Shown here: positions 17,397 to 26,028 of the stretch, one piece after another | Numbering within the stretch: the stretch's first letter is position 1 | Layout of the letters: the number at the start of each line of letters is the position of its first letter | Assembly: GCA_035547915.1 (NCBI GenBank) | Contig: DASZTS010000049.1 | Coordinates: forward strand, 1-32,877 | Length of the DNA stretch: 32,877 nucleotides | Direction: 5' to 3' | DNA from: DASSFG01 sp035547915 | GTDB taxonomy: Bacteria > Planctomycetota > Planctomycetia > Pirellulales > JAICIG01 | The notes under the pieces: generated by a model | What the model was told of the DNA's origin: nothing | The model's input: only the letters and a program-made list of their open reading frames with translations | Databases searched by the model: none | Translations under genes and position numbers: made by a program

Positions 17397-18641
17397 TCAA
17401 CTTCCACGGAGCAGCAAGGCTGCGTCCGGCGACGCGTTGCCCTGCTTCTTGAGCGCCCTCTGCGCCAACCCGTGGCCGGGATCGAGTACCACGGCCGCCT
17501 TCAGCCAAGATTGCGCGAGGTGCGGCATATTGAGGCGGTCTGCCAAGATGCCCAACTGGTATCGAATGTCCGCGTTATATGGCTCGTCGATGGCCCGCGT
17601 GAGGAGCGAGTCGAACTCTTCGCGCACCAGGCGGAGTTGCTCGGCCAGTTCAAGGCGCTTCTCGGCCTCTTCGGTCTGCCCGGCTGCCCGCAGCGCCGTC
17701 ACCAGCATGTACTGCATGTCGTAGTCAGAGGGAGCGATCTTGGCACCCCGCGTGAAGAAGTCGACGGCCTCCTCGTAATGCCGATCGCCAAGGGCGATCT
17801 TACCGAGGACGTACAGAGAGAGCCGTTGTTGCGGCTCGGCCGCCAGAGCCCTTTGCGCCAGCCGCTTGGCCTGTGCCGCATCGCCCAAGGAATAGAGGGC
17901 GTCCGCCCTCATCGACATCACCTCGGCCGTCTCCTCGCAAGCCGCCAGGGTTTGCAGGGCGTCGTCGTACCGTTTGAGCGAGAGCTGACCACCGGCCAAT
18001 TCGACGAGCATATCGGCGCGGTCGGGTTGTCGCGGGTTGCGGCGGAACGATTCCTCGAAATCTTCGACGGAGATCGCATTGCTGCCCAGATCCATGTGGA
18101 TGACCGCCATGACGCGGTGCGGCCGGGCATCCGACGGATCGAGTTCGGCCACGCGGCGCAAATGCACCACCGCTTCGTGCATCAGGCCGATATCGTAATA
18201 AGCGATCGCCAACCAGCGATGCGCATCGATCAGATCGGGGTCGAGTTCCAAGGCACGTTTGAAGTTGATCTCCGCCTCGCGGAAACGATTCTGCGCATAA
18301 AGCGCCTCGCCCGCCAGCAGCCACGCCAAGGGACGAAGCGACGCATCGTCGGCGGCAAAACGAAGCTCTCGATGTGCGGAGACGAATTCGCGCCGTTCGA
18401 GCTTCAAGGCTGCGGAAAACAGGCTGCTCGGTTTCGCATATTCACTGCTGTGCGGCAGGGCCAATAGCTCGTATTGCAGTCGCTCCCAATCGCGTGATTT
18501 GAGCGTGGCCAGTCCTGCATGCACATGGTGCACGGGACGTCCGTAGAACCACAGTCCCGTTAGCAGCCCGGTGGCGACGATCCCGATCAAGACAGCGGCG
18601 AAGCGGCCGTTCTTGGGCCGTCTTCGAGCGAGACCATTCAT
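17397..18641 (-). CDS. membrane-anchored TPR protein
   Basis: The protein has 414 residues. A basic N-terminus (RRRPKNGR) leads into one hydrophobic helix (about 14-33), which places the rest outside the cytoplasm. From about residue 90 onward there are eight or so TPR-like units, the clearest being 'AEINFKRALELDPDLIDAHRWLAIAY' to the following unit. There is no enzymatic motif. TPRs suggest a scaffold or partner-binding role. Its ATG overlaps the stop of the gene upstream (ATGA at 18641-18638), so the two TPR proteins should be made together and may form a pair. It converges with the GT2 operon with only 65 bases between. Confidence 0.87.
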   Translation of the reverse strand: MNGLARRRPKNGRFAAVLIGIVATGLLTGLWFYGRPVHHVHAGLATLKSRDWERLQYELLALPHSSEYAKPSSLFSAALKLERREFVSAHRELRFAADDASLRPLAWLLAGEALYAQNRFREAEINFKRALELDPDLIDAHRWLAIAYYDIGLMHEAVVHLRRVAELDPSDARPHRVMAVIHMDLGSNAISVEDFEESFRRNPRQPDRADMLVELAGGQLSLKRYDDALQTLAACEETAEVMSMRADALYSLGDAAQAKRLAQRALAAEPQQRLSLYVLGKIALGDRHYEEAVDFFTRGAKIAPSDYDMQYMLVTALRAAGQTEEAEKRLELAEQLRLVREEFDSLLTRAIDEPYNADIRYQLGILADRLNMPHLAQSWLKAAVVLDPGHGLAQRALKKQGNASPDAALLLRGS

Positions 18642-20176
18642 GACGCGCCCCCGTTGTCGTCAGCTTCGTCGCGGCCGGCAGCAGCAGCGCCTTCCGCGGC
18701 CGTGTCTCCGTCAGCAACCGTCTCTGAATCCGCCGCAGCACCGCCCTTATCCGGCGCGGCTTCGTGCGACGATTCATCTTTATCGGATGTCGACTCGGCC
18801 GCTGCCTTCGCCGACGAGGCTTGCTCTCTGGCGTCGGCAACCACCCGATGGGTAGCGGCAAGTTCTTTTTGCCCCTCTCGCTCGTAATACTCGGCCAGCC
18901 GACGATTGGCGAAGACATGCGCCGGGTCGTAGAGCAAGGCCGTGAGGAGCCAGTTGACCCCGAGCTTCGTGGAACCTTGCTCGATCAGGGCCTGGCCGAT
19001 TTGGGCGCGCACGTCCGGGTCTTGGGGACTCTGCAAGAGCTGTGAGTGCAACTCCTCCAGCGTCTGATCGAGGCCCTTCAACCGCTGCCAACGCTCCCGG
19101 TAGCGGTCGGCTTCGTCGTTTCGGCCCGCCCGCGTCAGCGATTGGGCGAGCGAATACACGGCCGACATGTTGGACGGATCGGCCTCGACCGCTTGTTGGA
19201 AATACTCGATCGCCCCCGGATTGTCTTTGGCCCCCAGCGCGGTTTGCCCGAGCAAGGCCAACGCCGTGGAACGCTGGCGATTGCTGGGTTGCGACGACAA
19301 GACGAGCGCCACCTGCTTCTTGGCCTCCTCTTCCTCGCCGCGCCGCTCCTGGCACTCGGCCAGGCCGAGAAGGATATCCGGATCGTTCGGCCGTTGCCGT
19401 AGACAACTCCGGAACAAAGACTCAGCCGTGTCGATATCGTGGCCCGAAATCGAGGCATGGGCCAACATACGTTGCGCGTCGAAGTTCGATGGTTCGCAGC
19501 GGACGGCCGCACGAAGGCACTCGATCTCACCCTGCTCGTCGCCGGCGAACGCGGCCACGTCGGCACGCAGCAGATGTGCCCGTGCGCACGGCCGCCAACG
19601 TACCCATTCATCCAACACAAAGGTGGCCTGCTTGAGCAGCATGGCCGCGATATAGCCGTTCGCCATCGCCTCGAGGATGTCGTCGGCTTCGTCGTCGCTG
19701 CCCCCCGCCCTCAACTGGTCCATGAGATCGGAAGCGGACCTACGAAAATCGCCGGCCTGAAAGAACGTCAGGCAGAATTGCCGATCGATCTCGGCATCGG
19801 GCCAGCCGAGTTCGGCGGCACGCCGCAGGTGCGGTTCGACCAGATCGAGTCGCCCGGCGCGGCGATAGGCACACGCCAACAAAAACTCCGCTTCGGCACA
19901 ATCGGGATGTTCCAACGCAACCTGCGAGAGCCGCGCCGCGGCATCATCGGGGTGGAACTCGCGCAACGACACGCGGGCCAGAGACAATTGGCTCTGCAGA
20001 TCCCCACGCTGCCACGCCCGCATCGCGATCACGGCAAACGCGATCAGCAGGGCCAATGCCAACAGCCCGCCAACGGTCCTCGGCCGTCTGCCGCCGCTTT
20101 TTGCCCCGACCGCGCCTCGCGCCGTTGACACACCGACTGTCGGCGGCATGTCAATCGTCTGTGAGTTTGAATTCAC
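18638..20176 (-). CDS. membrane-anchored TPR protein with acidic Ala-rich tail
   Basis: From GTG 20176 the protein has 512 residues. A basic segment (GGRRPR) precedes one membrane helix (about 35-53), and about ten TPR-like units fill residues 55-440. The last 60 residues are low-complexity Ala/Asp/Glu/Ser, unlike the rest. The GTG has GGGAG ten bases upstream but lies inside the end of the lipoprotein gene. The alternative ATG 20149, one base past the lipoprotein stop, lacks a ribosome site. Either way translation is coupled to the lipoprotein gene. Topology puts the TPRs on the outer side of the inner membrane. The function is unknown; a scaffold with its downstream partner is the simplest view. 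Confidence 0.87.
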   Translation of the reverse strand: MNSNSQTIDMPPTVGVSTARGAVGAKSGGRRPRTVGGLLALALLIAFAVIAMRAWQRGDLQSQLSLARVSLREFHPDDAAARLSQVALEHPDCAEAEFLLACAYRRAGRLDLVEPHLRRAAELGWPDAEIDRQFCLTFFQAGDFRRSASDLMDQLRAGGSDDEADDILEAMANGYIAAMLLKQATFVLDEWVRWRPCARAHLLRADVAAFAGDEQGEIECLRAAVRCEPSNFDAQRMLAHASISGHDIDTAESLFRSCLRQRPNDPDILLGLAECQERRGEEEEAKKQVALVLSSQPSNRQRSTALALLGQTALGAKDNPGAIEYFQQAVEADPSNMSAVYSLAQSLTRAGRNDEADRYRERWQRLKGLDQTLEELHSQLLQSPQDPDVRAQIGQALIEQGSTKLGVNWLLTALLYDPAHVFANRRLAEYYEREGQKELAATHRVVADAREQASSAKAAAESTSDKDESSHEAAPDKGGAAADSETVADGDTAAEGAAAAGRDEADDNGGAS

Positions 20177-20675
20177 GGGGTTCGTTCTCCCCTACCACCA
20201 CCGTTGCTGAGAGATCCGACGTTTCTGGCGTGGCATATTTTACCGGAATCTCCGACGTTGGTTTGCTTTGCGTACCGGGTTTTGAAGGCCCCTGCTTTTC
20301 CCACATCTTGGTCAGTCTGTCGGCTCTCTCTTTCTCCGAGAGACTCGCATAGTCGGCGGTGTCGGCCGCCGCTTGTTGCGCTTCCTTGCTTTGTTTGACG
20401 ATCGTCACGCGGTAGTCGCCCGGTTCGGCACCTCGCAAGACCTCGGATGGCCCGACATAGGTCGAGACCGAGAAACTCCCATCGGCCTCGGTAACCCCTG
20501 TCGATGGTCGCGCATCGGGCCTCTTGCTGACATAACTGACCGTGGCGCCGCCCACTGGCTTTCCGTTGTATGTCACCGTTCCCTTTACAGGGTACGTCTT
20601 GATACTGGGCCCTTTGCTGCAGCCAACGGCCGCCACCAAAGCCGCCAGCAGAATAGCCGAGGTTCGTTGCCACAT
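20151..20675 (-). CDS. small lipoprotein with carboxypeptidase-regulatory-like domain
   Basis: From ATG 20675 the protein has 174 residues. A short signal peptide ends in 'VAAVGC' (Cys19), a somewhat weak lipobox with Ala at -3. Then 'YPVKGTVTYNGKPVGGATVSY' starts a carboxypeptidase-regulatory-like beta-sandwich, a form very common in planctomycete lipoproteins next to DUF1559 genes. GGAGAG lies ten bases upstream of this ATG; a longer frame back to 20720 would bury the signal peptide. It sits between the DUF1559 gene and the TPR pair, all on the same strand, so an operon is likely. The role is unknown; a surface-anchored binding domain is a reasonable guess. Confidence 0.85.
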   Translation of the reverse strand: MWQRTSAILLAALVAAVGCSKGPSIKTYPVKGTVTYNGKPVGGATVSYVSKRPDARPSTGVTEADGSFSVSTYVGPSEVLRGAEPGDYRVTIVKQSKEAQQAAADTADYASLSEKERADRLTKMWEKQGPSKPGTQSKPTSEIPVKYATPETSDLSATVVVGENEPREFKLTDD

Positions 20676-20846
20676 ACGTGCGAAGCTCTCCGTCGAATGT
20701 CTAGAAAGTCGCGGGGGCACGCCCGCCGACTTTTAACACGGTTTCCCAGACCTCGTGCCCAATTGCCCGTGCCTGAATCGCTGATCCGATCCTCCGCACG
20801 ACGAGCAACTATGCCGTGCGACAGGCCCAGTGACTACACCCCGAAC

Positions 20847-20884
20847 CGCCTTCGGTCCGGCCCGCAACAAACGCACCGAAGGCG
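20847..20884 (-). terminator. terminator-like hairpin after the DUF1559 gene
   Basis: CGCCTTCGGT at 20847-20856 and ACCGAAGGCG at 20875-20884 form a perfect 10-bp inverted repeat with an 18-base loop. It starts nine bases past the DUF1559 stop codon (20893) on the minus strand. There is no T-run, so it may act as a partial terminator or 3' stabiliser between the DUF1559 gene and the lipoprotein/TPR genes. Confidence 0.55.
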
Positions 20885-20892
20885 ACGGGCGA

Positions 20893-22008
20893 TTACTTGA
20901 TTCCGGCTACGTCCGGGTCAACCACTTTGCCGTCGTGCCGATCGCCCAGGCGCTGATAGGTGTCGTAGTTGATCGTCTCGAGCAGGAAGTGCACGGAGCC
21001 GTCGCAAAAGACAAACTGCGCTCCATTGGGATGTTTCGACTTGAATCCCTGAGACGTCGTCCAGTTGTCGCTACGGTACTGATTGGTGGGCGAATTCCAG
21101 GTCGTAACGGTGCCCGTTATGGGGTTGGTCTCGTTCTGGCAGGTGGGATAATTGATCGGCGCGGTCGTCGCCACCCAGGTGCAGCCGATGTTGGCATCCA
21201 TCCAGCCTCCCTGACCGTGATCCATGCAGATGGGCCGGGTCTCTCCGTAGGCAATCGTGGTGGATGTACCATCGGTGATGTCCCGCAAGGCGGCCGACCA
21301 GGTGTCATATCCCCAGCCCTGGGTCGCGGTGTCGGAACCGGAGCGCGAGAAAACGCCCGAGATTCCGCCCTCTGGTGGGGCCCATTGAGCGTCACTGTCG
21401 TTCATGCTCCCGGTACCAAACCAGTTTCCCTGAGTGTTGCCGGTATATGGGCTGGGACCGACGATGCTGCCGATGAGCACCGTTCCACCGTAATTCGACT
21501 GAACCATTTGAGCACCAATACACGCGCCGTAGTTCGTCGGACCGTTAAGGCCGGTGGACACCTTCTGTTGGGTATCGCTCGGGCAGACCAGCGAAGGGAT
21601 CGTCATATACCGCAGATACTGCTCGCCCTGCTGCAAGCTGGGCGGGTTGGCGCGACCCAGATTGGTCGTGTATTCGACGTTGCTGTTTCCGAGCCCCAGG
21701 GAAAAGTTGATCGGATTGTACATCTGACGTTGTTCCAGATTTGGCAACAAGCGCACCATCTCACTGCCGCGCTGCGTCCAACCGTTCGCCGCGTTCGTCA
21801 CGCCGTTGATCGGAAAGCGGCCGAAGGTGTCGGCATAGTTCTGGAGGGCCAGACCGATCTGCTTGAGATTGTTCGTGCACTGCGAACGCCGGGCGGCCTC
21901 GCGGGCCGCTTGCACGGCGGGCAAAAGCAGCGCGATAAGAATGCCAATGATGGCGATCACCACTAACAGCTCGACCAGGGTAAAACCCATGCGGCTTTTA
22001 CGATTCAT
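20893..22008 (-). CDS. DUF1559 pseudopilin-like protein
   Basis: From ATG 22008 the protein has 371 residues and is complete. The prepilin site is at Gly8-Phe9 with Glu13 (MGFTLVELL), followed by a hydrophobic helix (9-30) and 'CTNNLKQIGLALQNY'. Near the C-terminus the H-X9-DG motif is exact ('HPNGAQFVFCDG'). It is presumably processed by a prepilin peptidase and exported; DUF1559 proteins are heavily amplified in planctomycetes and their role is not settled. The ribosome site GGGAAGGG upstream decides this start over a longer frame to 22083. A sigma-70-like promoter lies at 22102-22130. It is a paralogue of the protein at 1-1152, diverged except at the N-terminus. Confidence 0.94.
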   Translation of the reverse strand: MNRKSRMGFTLVELLVVIAIIGILIALLLPAVQAAREAARRSQCTNNLKQIGLALQNYADTFGRFPINGVTNAANGWTQRGSEMVRLLPNLEQRQMYNPINFSLGLGNSNVEYTTNLGRANPPSLQQGEQYLRYMTIPSLVCPSDTQQKVSTGLNGPTNYGACIGAQMVQSNYGGTVLIGSIVGPSPYTGNTQGNWFGTGSMNDSDAQWAPPEGGISGVFSRSGSDTATQGWGYDTWSAALRDITDGTSTTIAYGETRPICMDHGQGGWMDANIGCTWVATTAPINYPTCQNETNPITGTVTTWNSPTNQYRSDNWTTSQGFKSKHPNGAQFVFCDGSVHFLLETINYDTYQRLGDRHDGKVVDPDVAGIK

Positions 22009-22101
22009 ACGAAGTACCCTTCCCGATGAATGGATGAGACTGGGGCGAGCCAAGGAGGCCACCCCGCAGAAGAACCCGTACAACCAGAGAAATACTACGA
22101 T

Positions 22102-22130
22102 TTTGTAATCGGATTGACTTGTATTGTCAA
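22102..22130 (-). promoter_or_regulatory. sigma-70-like promoter of the DUF1559 gene
   Basis: On the minus strand a perfect TTGACA (22130-22125) is followed, after exactly 17 bases, by TACAAA (22107-22102; four of six to TATAAT). Transcription would begin near 22095, leaving a leader of about 87 bases before ATG 22008. The region is AT-rich against a GC-rich background. It is the best promoter candidate in the window. Confidence 0.6.
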
Positions 22131-22132
22131 TC
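22112..22132. promoter_or_regulatory. operator-like inverted repeat overlapping the -35 box
   Basis: GATTGAC (22112-22118) and GTCAATC (22126-22132) are perfect 7-bp arms around TTGTATT. The dyad covers the -35 box of the promoter above, as a repressor or activator site would. No regulator gene is present in the window. Confidence 0.45.
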
Positions 22133-22259
22133 TAGTCAGGGCTGCATTATGTCTTGGCCCCGCCCGTAGATACGTATCACTATCGCCTTTTTGGAGCCCT
22201 GAATCGAGTTCGGCCCGCCGGATCTACCCCATCAGCCGGAATTTGACGAACCCGCAAGC

Positions 22260-24176
22260 TCACTCTTGCAAGAATAACCCGCGATCGTCGCGCTGTAGCA
22301 AGAAACGTTCCACCGTCGCTTCGTCGCAATCGCCCCCCGGCTCGACGAAGACGCGGGCCGGTAGGCTCGCCCGTCGTTCGTACGGAAGGGCGCGCCAAGA
22401 CTCTAAAGTCTTCTTGGAGAACGCTTTGCGATCTGACGAGGCAGCCATGAAATCGTAATCGACGACATACCGGCCGTCCACCGCTTCCAGTGATCGCGAG
22501 GCCATCAACCGAACGACCGGGGAAGAGTCGTCGAGCAGGGGAGCAAGAACGATGGGGAGCCAATCCGGGCCCGAGGCTTGCTGTGCCGGCTTCCAACCGG
22601 CGTGCCAGGTCAGTAAGGCGCGCTGCACAACGTCCCCTTTCAGCATTCCCAACGCGGCGGCCGAGAACGACATCTGTTCGTCTGTGAGCTCGACCTGCGG
22701 CTGCCCGTACCAGGCCGAAAGCTCTTCAGCAGCCCAACCCAGAGTCCGGTCGAGATGGCACAGATTACACGCCGTGGCGCGACCCGTCGCCAGAGCGGAA
22801 GTCACCCGAGGACTGCTGATCTGATGGCTGCGGATCGCCTTGAATAGGCCGTACGTCGTGTGCGGCATGTGACAGTTGTAGCACTGGCTTCCCTGCGAAT
22901 CGGCCTCGTGATGGGTGTGCGCGGTCAGGTTCTCGCGATAGGCCGCATGGCACTGGTAGCAAGCCTGATTGTCCTGGCCGACCGTGGCCAACTGATCGTC
23001 CGGATCGCTCTGGTGCATCGAATGGCACGACAGACAGTTCATCGCACCCTTTTGATAACAGGTCGATTCGAGCAGGCCGTTGTATTCGCGTCCCGTCACG
23101 CGAACCATGCCGTCGGGCCAGAAACTGCCGTCGTAAAAAGGATTCGCCTTTTGATGGGCCTCGTTCTGTGCCTTGGACAGCCTGGCCGGGAGCACGGCGA
23201 TGCGGGTTTGCAGCAAGTCGTCGCCGGGCCGGAAGGCGCTGCCCGACAACAAGAAATCCTCCATGAGCCGTTCCGAGACAAAAATGGCCGCCGAATGGCA
23301 ATGCCCACAGACCTGCGCGGCCCGTTCGGGATGCAGGCGCACGGGATTGACGATCGTCTTCCGCTCATCGCGGGCGGTCTCCGAGGCGCCGCTCGCCGCC
23401 GCGCGTTTCAGGCGCACGTGCTCCTGGGCCGGGCCGTGACAGGCTTCGCAACTGATGCCCAACTCGGCAACCAGCGTATTCGTCGCCCCGTTTGCCTCCA
23501 AGCCCGGTACGCCGCCCGTCGCATGGCATAGGATGCAGCCCGTATTCCAGTTCGTCTTCGCTGCCAGGTCGGGGGGACTCGGCGAGATATAACTGGCCTC
23601 CAGCGGCGCCCAGCGGCTTTTGCCGGGACGGGGATCGCGAATGTAGATGATCGGCAATTCATCCAGTCCATTCCCATGACCGTTGGCCGCCCAACAGACC
23701 TGCATGTGATGGGCACCGGTCGTCATCACGACACGCCGCGCCACCGCCGGAGATGGCTCCGACGCGTCCGAGGTATCTGACGAGGTTTCGACCCAGAGTT
23801 CGTCGTCGCGGCGAAACAGGCGGTGTGTCTTTCCCGCGTCGGGAATACGAACTCCCTCGAACGGCCCCAGGACCGTTTCGGGTCGCGCCACCTGTGTCAT
23901 CTGCCGATGATAGCTGGCGTGCCAACTCGCGTACTCATTGGGATGGCAATCGCGACACTGTTGAGACGAGGCAAAACTCGGCGCGGCGTTCATCCGCGGC
24001 AGCGAGCGGATCAGCTCTTGTTCCGATCGGTCCGGCGGCGGTTCGCGACGCCAGCCGCGGGCCATAACAACCCCGGCGACAACCACGCCCGCCGCCGCGA
24101 GGACGATGGGCCAGCCCAACCGCCGCCGGAGCAGAGCGGTGCTGGGAGACCCGGGGCTTGGCGACGATGTCGTCAT
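22260..24176 (-). CDS. eight-haem cytochrome c, membrane anchored
   Basis: The protein has 638 residues. After a basic N-terminus and one membrane helix (about 21-39) there are eight CxxCH haem c sites: CRDCH (74-78), CILCH, CEACH, CGHCH, CLSCH, CYQCH, CYNCH and CNLCH. The spacing and 'SCEACHGPAQEH' and 'NCLSCHSMH' are like those of cytochrome c554/NrfA-type multihaem proteins found in planctomycetes. The last 170 residues hold no haem site and look like helical (HEAT-type) repeats, for example 'LAPLLDDSSPVVRLMASRSLE'. It should act in the periplasm in electron transfer; the partner and substrate are unknown. It follows the CRTAC1-like gene by 37 bases on the same strand, a pairing that suggests one operon. 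Confidence 0.9.
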   Translation of the reverse strand: MTTSSPSPGSPSTALLRRRLGWPIVLAAAGVVVAGVVMARGWRREPPPDRSEQELIRSLPRMNAAPSFASSQQCRDCHPNEYASWHASYHRQMTQVARPETVLGPFEGVRIPDAGKTHRLFRRDDELWVETSSDTSDASEPSPAVARRVVMTTGAHHMQVCWAANGHGNGLDELPIIYIRDPRPGKSRWAPLEASYISPSPPDLAAKTNWNTGCILCHATGGVPGLEANGATNTLVAELGISCEACHGPAQEHVRLKRAAASGASETARDERKTIVNPVRLHPERAAQVCGHCHSAAIFVSERLMEDFLLSGSAFRPGDDLLQTRIAVLPARLSKAQNEAHQKANPFYDGSFWPDGMVRVTGREYNGLLESTCYQKGAMNCLSCHSMHQSDPDDQLATVGQDNQACYQCHAAYRENLTAHTHHEADSQGSQCYNCHMPHTTYGLFKAIRSHQISSPRVTSALATGRATACNLCHLDRTLGWAAEELSAWYGQPQVELTDEQMSFSAAALGMLKGDVVQRALLTWHAGWKPAQQASGPDWLPIVLAPLLDDSSPVVRLMASRSLEAVDGRYVVDYDFMAASSDRKAFSKKTLESWRALPYERRASLPARVFVEPGGDCDEATVERFLLQRDDRGLFLQE

Positions 24177-24213
24177 GGTTCACCACCGCACCGAGGGCAT
24201 CGGTGTCCGACGC

Positions 24214-26028
24214 TCACTCGGGCTCGTGGATCTCTTTAATTTGATTGATGGCCGGCGGCGGATCGATCGGCTGGCGCACGCCGCTGGGCCAACGGATCTC
24301 GGCGTGGTCGATGCGGTCGCTGTCGCCCAACCCGAAATGCAGTATCTTCGACGACTGCGACAAATAGCCGCCGGAGGCCTGCACCTGCCGCACCAGGGTG
24401 CGGTCTCCACATTTGAGTGTCATCACCGCGCCGATCGCGTCTCGGTTGCTCTTGGTTCCCACCAGCCGAAACTCGGCGAAATTTCGCTGCGGAAATCGGT
24501 TCCGGAAGAGATAGGTGCCGTCGTTGAAATTGTTCACCACGATATCGAGCCGGCCGTCGCGGTCGAAGTCGGCCGTCGCCGCGCACCGCGAGCTGCGCGC
24601 CGCCGCTTTGCCGCCGATCTTTTCGGGCAAGAACCGGCCGCCGGTGGGTGGCTCGATGCCGTGCTCCGCCGCCGCGTTGACAAACGTACCATCGCCACGG
24701 TTCATCATCAGGTACGAGCCGTGGTAGAAGAACGGATACCCCATGCCCGACGGAAGAAAGATGTCTTCGTCGCCGTCGTTGTCGAAATCGCCCACGGCCA
24801 CGCCCCAGGGCCAAAACGTCTCCAGGCCGGCCGCGTCCGAGCGTTCGGTGAATTTGCCGCCGCCGTCGTTGCGAAACAGCGTGTTGCCGAACAGCACGAA
24901 AAGGTAGTCGATGCCGAGTTTGTACTCGTCCTTGAGGCGTCGGGGATCCATGTCGGGCTTGCGGCCGAGCCAATAGCCGTATTTCTTCGTCGGCTCGATC
25001 AAGGATTCCTCGTCATACTCCATCCACATGTCGGAGTGCATGTCGGCGATGAACAGATCGAGCCGGCCGTCGTTGTTGTAATCGAAGGCCTTGCTGCCGA
25101 TCGCCCCGTACGACGTCCGCCGCAGGGTGCGGTCGGTGACATCTTCGAACTTGCCGTGACCGTCGTTGGCATAGAGTTGGCTGAGGCCGAACATGTTCGT
25201 GACGAACAGGTCGAGGTCGCCATCTTCGTCGTAGTCGAAGATCGATACGTCGCCGCTCCACCCCTTGCCCTTCAAGCCGGCCTCTTCCGTGACATTGGTA
25301 AAGGTCCGGTCGCCGTTGTTGAGAAACAGGATGTTGGGCTCGAAATCGACCTGCGACTCCACGAACTTCCACAAGAAGGTCGGTCCCTCGTAGTAACCCA
25401 GGTCTTTGAGATAGACCTCCGAGGTCCACTTGGCGGTATTGGTGACGAAGAGGTCCAGGTCGCCGTCGTTGTCGCAATCAAAGAAGGCGGCGGTCTGCGA
25501 ATGGGCCACGCACTCGACGCCCGCCTGCGCGGTGATGTCTTGGAACCGCCCGTCCTGGTTCTCGAACAGTACGTTTCCGCCGCGCGTGCTGGTCACATAG
25601 AGATCCTGGTCGCCGTCGTTGTCGAAATCGGCGAACGCACCGCCGACACAGACCCGGTCGTCCAGCCCTACGGCCGGCTGCGTGGTCTTCACGTTGGCGA
25701 ACTGCCAGTCGGCGACGTTGCGATACAGACCGTTCGGGCCGAGTTGGTTCAAGAACAGGACATCTTCGCGGTCGTCGCCGTCGTAGTCCCCGATCGCCAA
25801 CCCGCAACCGTGGTCGTAGAGGTTGATCTTGAATTCCTCGCCCTGCTCGCCGGGCAGGAAGGCCATCTTGAAATCGAGGCCGGCCTCGGAGGCGACGTCT
25901 TGAAAACCGCGCGCCGCGGGCAGCAGGTCACGCTTGGCATGGACCGTCAGAACAACTGCCGCAGCGACGAGGACAGCGGGCACCGCAAACAACAGCAATT
26001 TCGGCAGCGCCGACGAAAAAGACTTCAT
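24214..26028 (-). CDS. CRTAC1-like protein: FG-GAP/VCBS propeller with ASPIC/UnbV domain
   Basis: The protein has 604 residues. A hydrophobic signal or anchor (about 9-28) precedes a beta-propeller with at least seven calcium-type loops (DYDGDD, DFDNDGDQD, DCDNDGDLD, DYDEDGDLD, DYNNDGRLD, DFDNDGDED, DFDRDGRLD). The C-terminal 90 residues form an ASPIC/UnbV domain: 'NRDAIGAVMTLKCGDRT', 'ASGGYLSQSSKILHFGLG' and 'IRWPSG'. Such proteins are secreted, and their function is not established. ATG 26028 has GGGAGG just upstream. It is the first gene of the minus-strand pair with the eight-haem cytochrome. A long antisense frame runs through it and is not a gene. Confidence 0.94.
   Translation of the reverse strand: MKSFSSALPKLLLFAVPAVLVAAAVVLTVHAKRDLLPAARGFQDVASEAGLDFKMAFLPGEQGEEFKINLYDHGCGLAIGDYDGDDREDVLFLNQLGPNGLYRNVADWQFANVKTTQPAVGLDDRVCVGGAFADFDNDGDQDLYVTSTRGGNVLFENQDGRFQDITAQAGVECVAHSQTAAFFDCDNDGDLDLFVTNTAKWTSEVYLKDLGYYEGPTFLWKFVESQVDFEPNILFLNNGDRTFTNVTEEAGLKGKGWSGDVSIFDYDEDGDLDLFVTNMFGLSQLYANDGHGKFEDVTDRTLRRTSYGAIGSKAFDYNNDGRLDLFIADMHSDMWMEYDEESLIEPTKKYGYWLGRKPDMDPRRLKDEYKLGIDYLFVLFGNTLFRNDGGGKFTERSDAAGLETFWPWGVAVGDFDNDGDEDIFLPSGMGYPFFYHGSYLMMNRGDGTFVNAAAEHGIEPPTGGRFLPEKIGGKAAARSSRCAATADFDRDGRLDIVVNNFNDGTYLFRNRFPQRNFAEFRLVGTKSNRDAIGAVMTLKCGDRTLVRQVQASGGYLSQSSKILHFGLGDSDRIDHAEIRWPSGVRQPIDPPPAINQIKEIHEPE

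Noticed and set aside
17229..18467. Plus-strand open frame of 412 codons
   Set aside because: It lies antisense to the TPR protein and runs out of the end of the GT2 gene. No motif is visible, and the TPR pattern on the other strand is clear.
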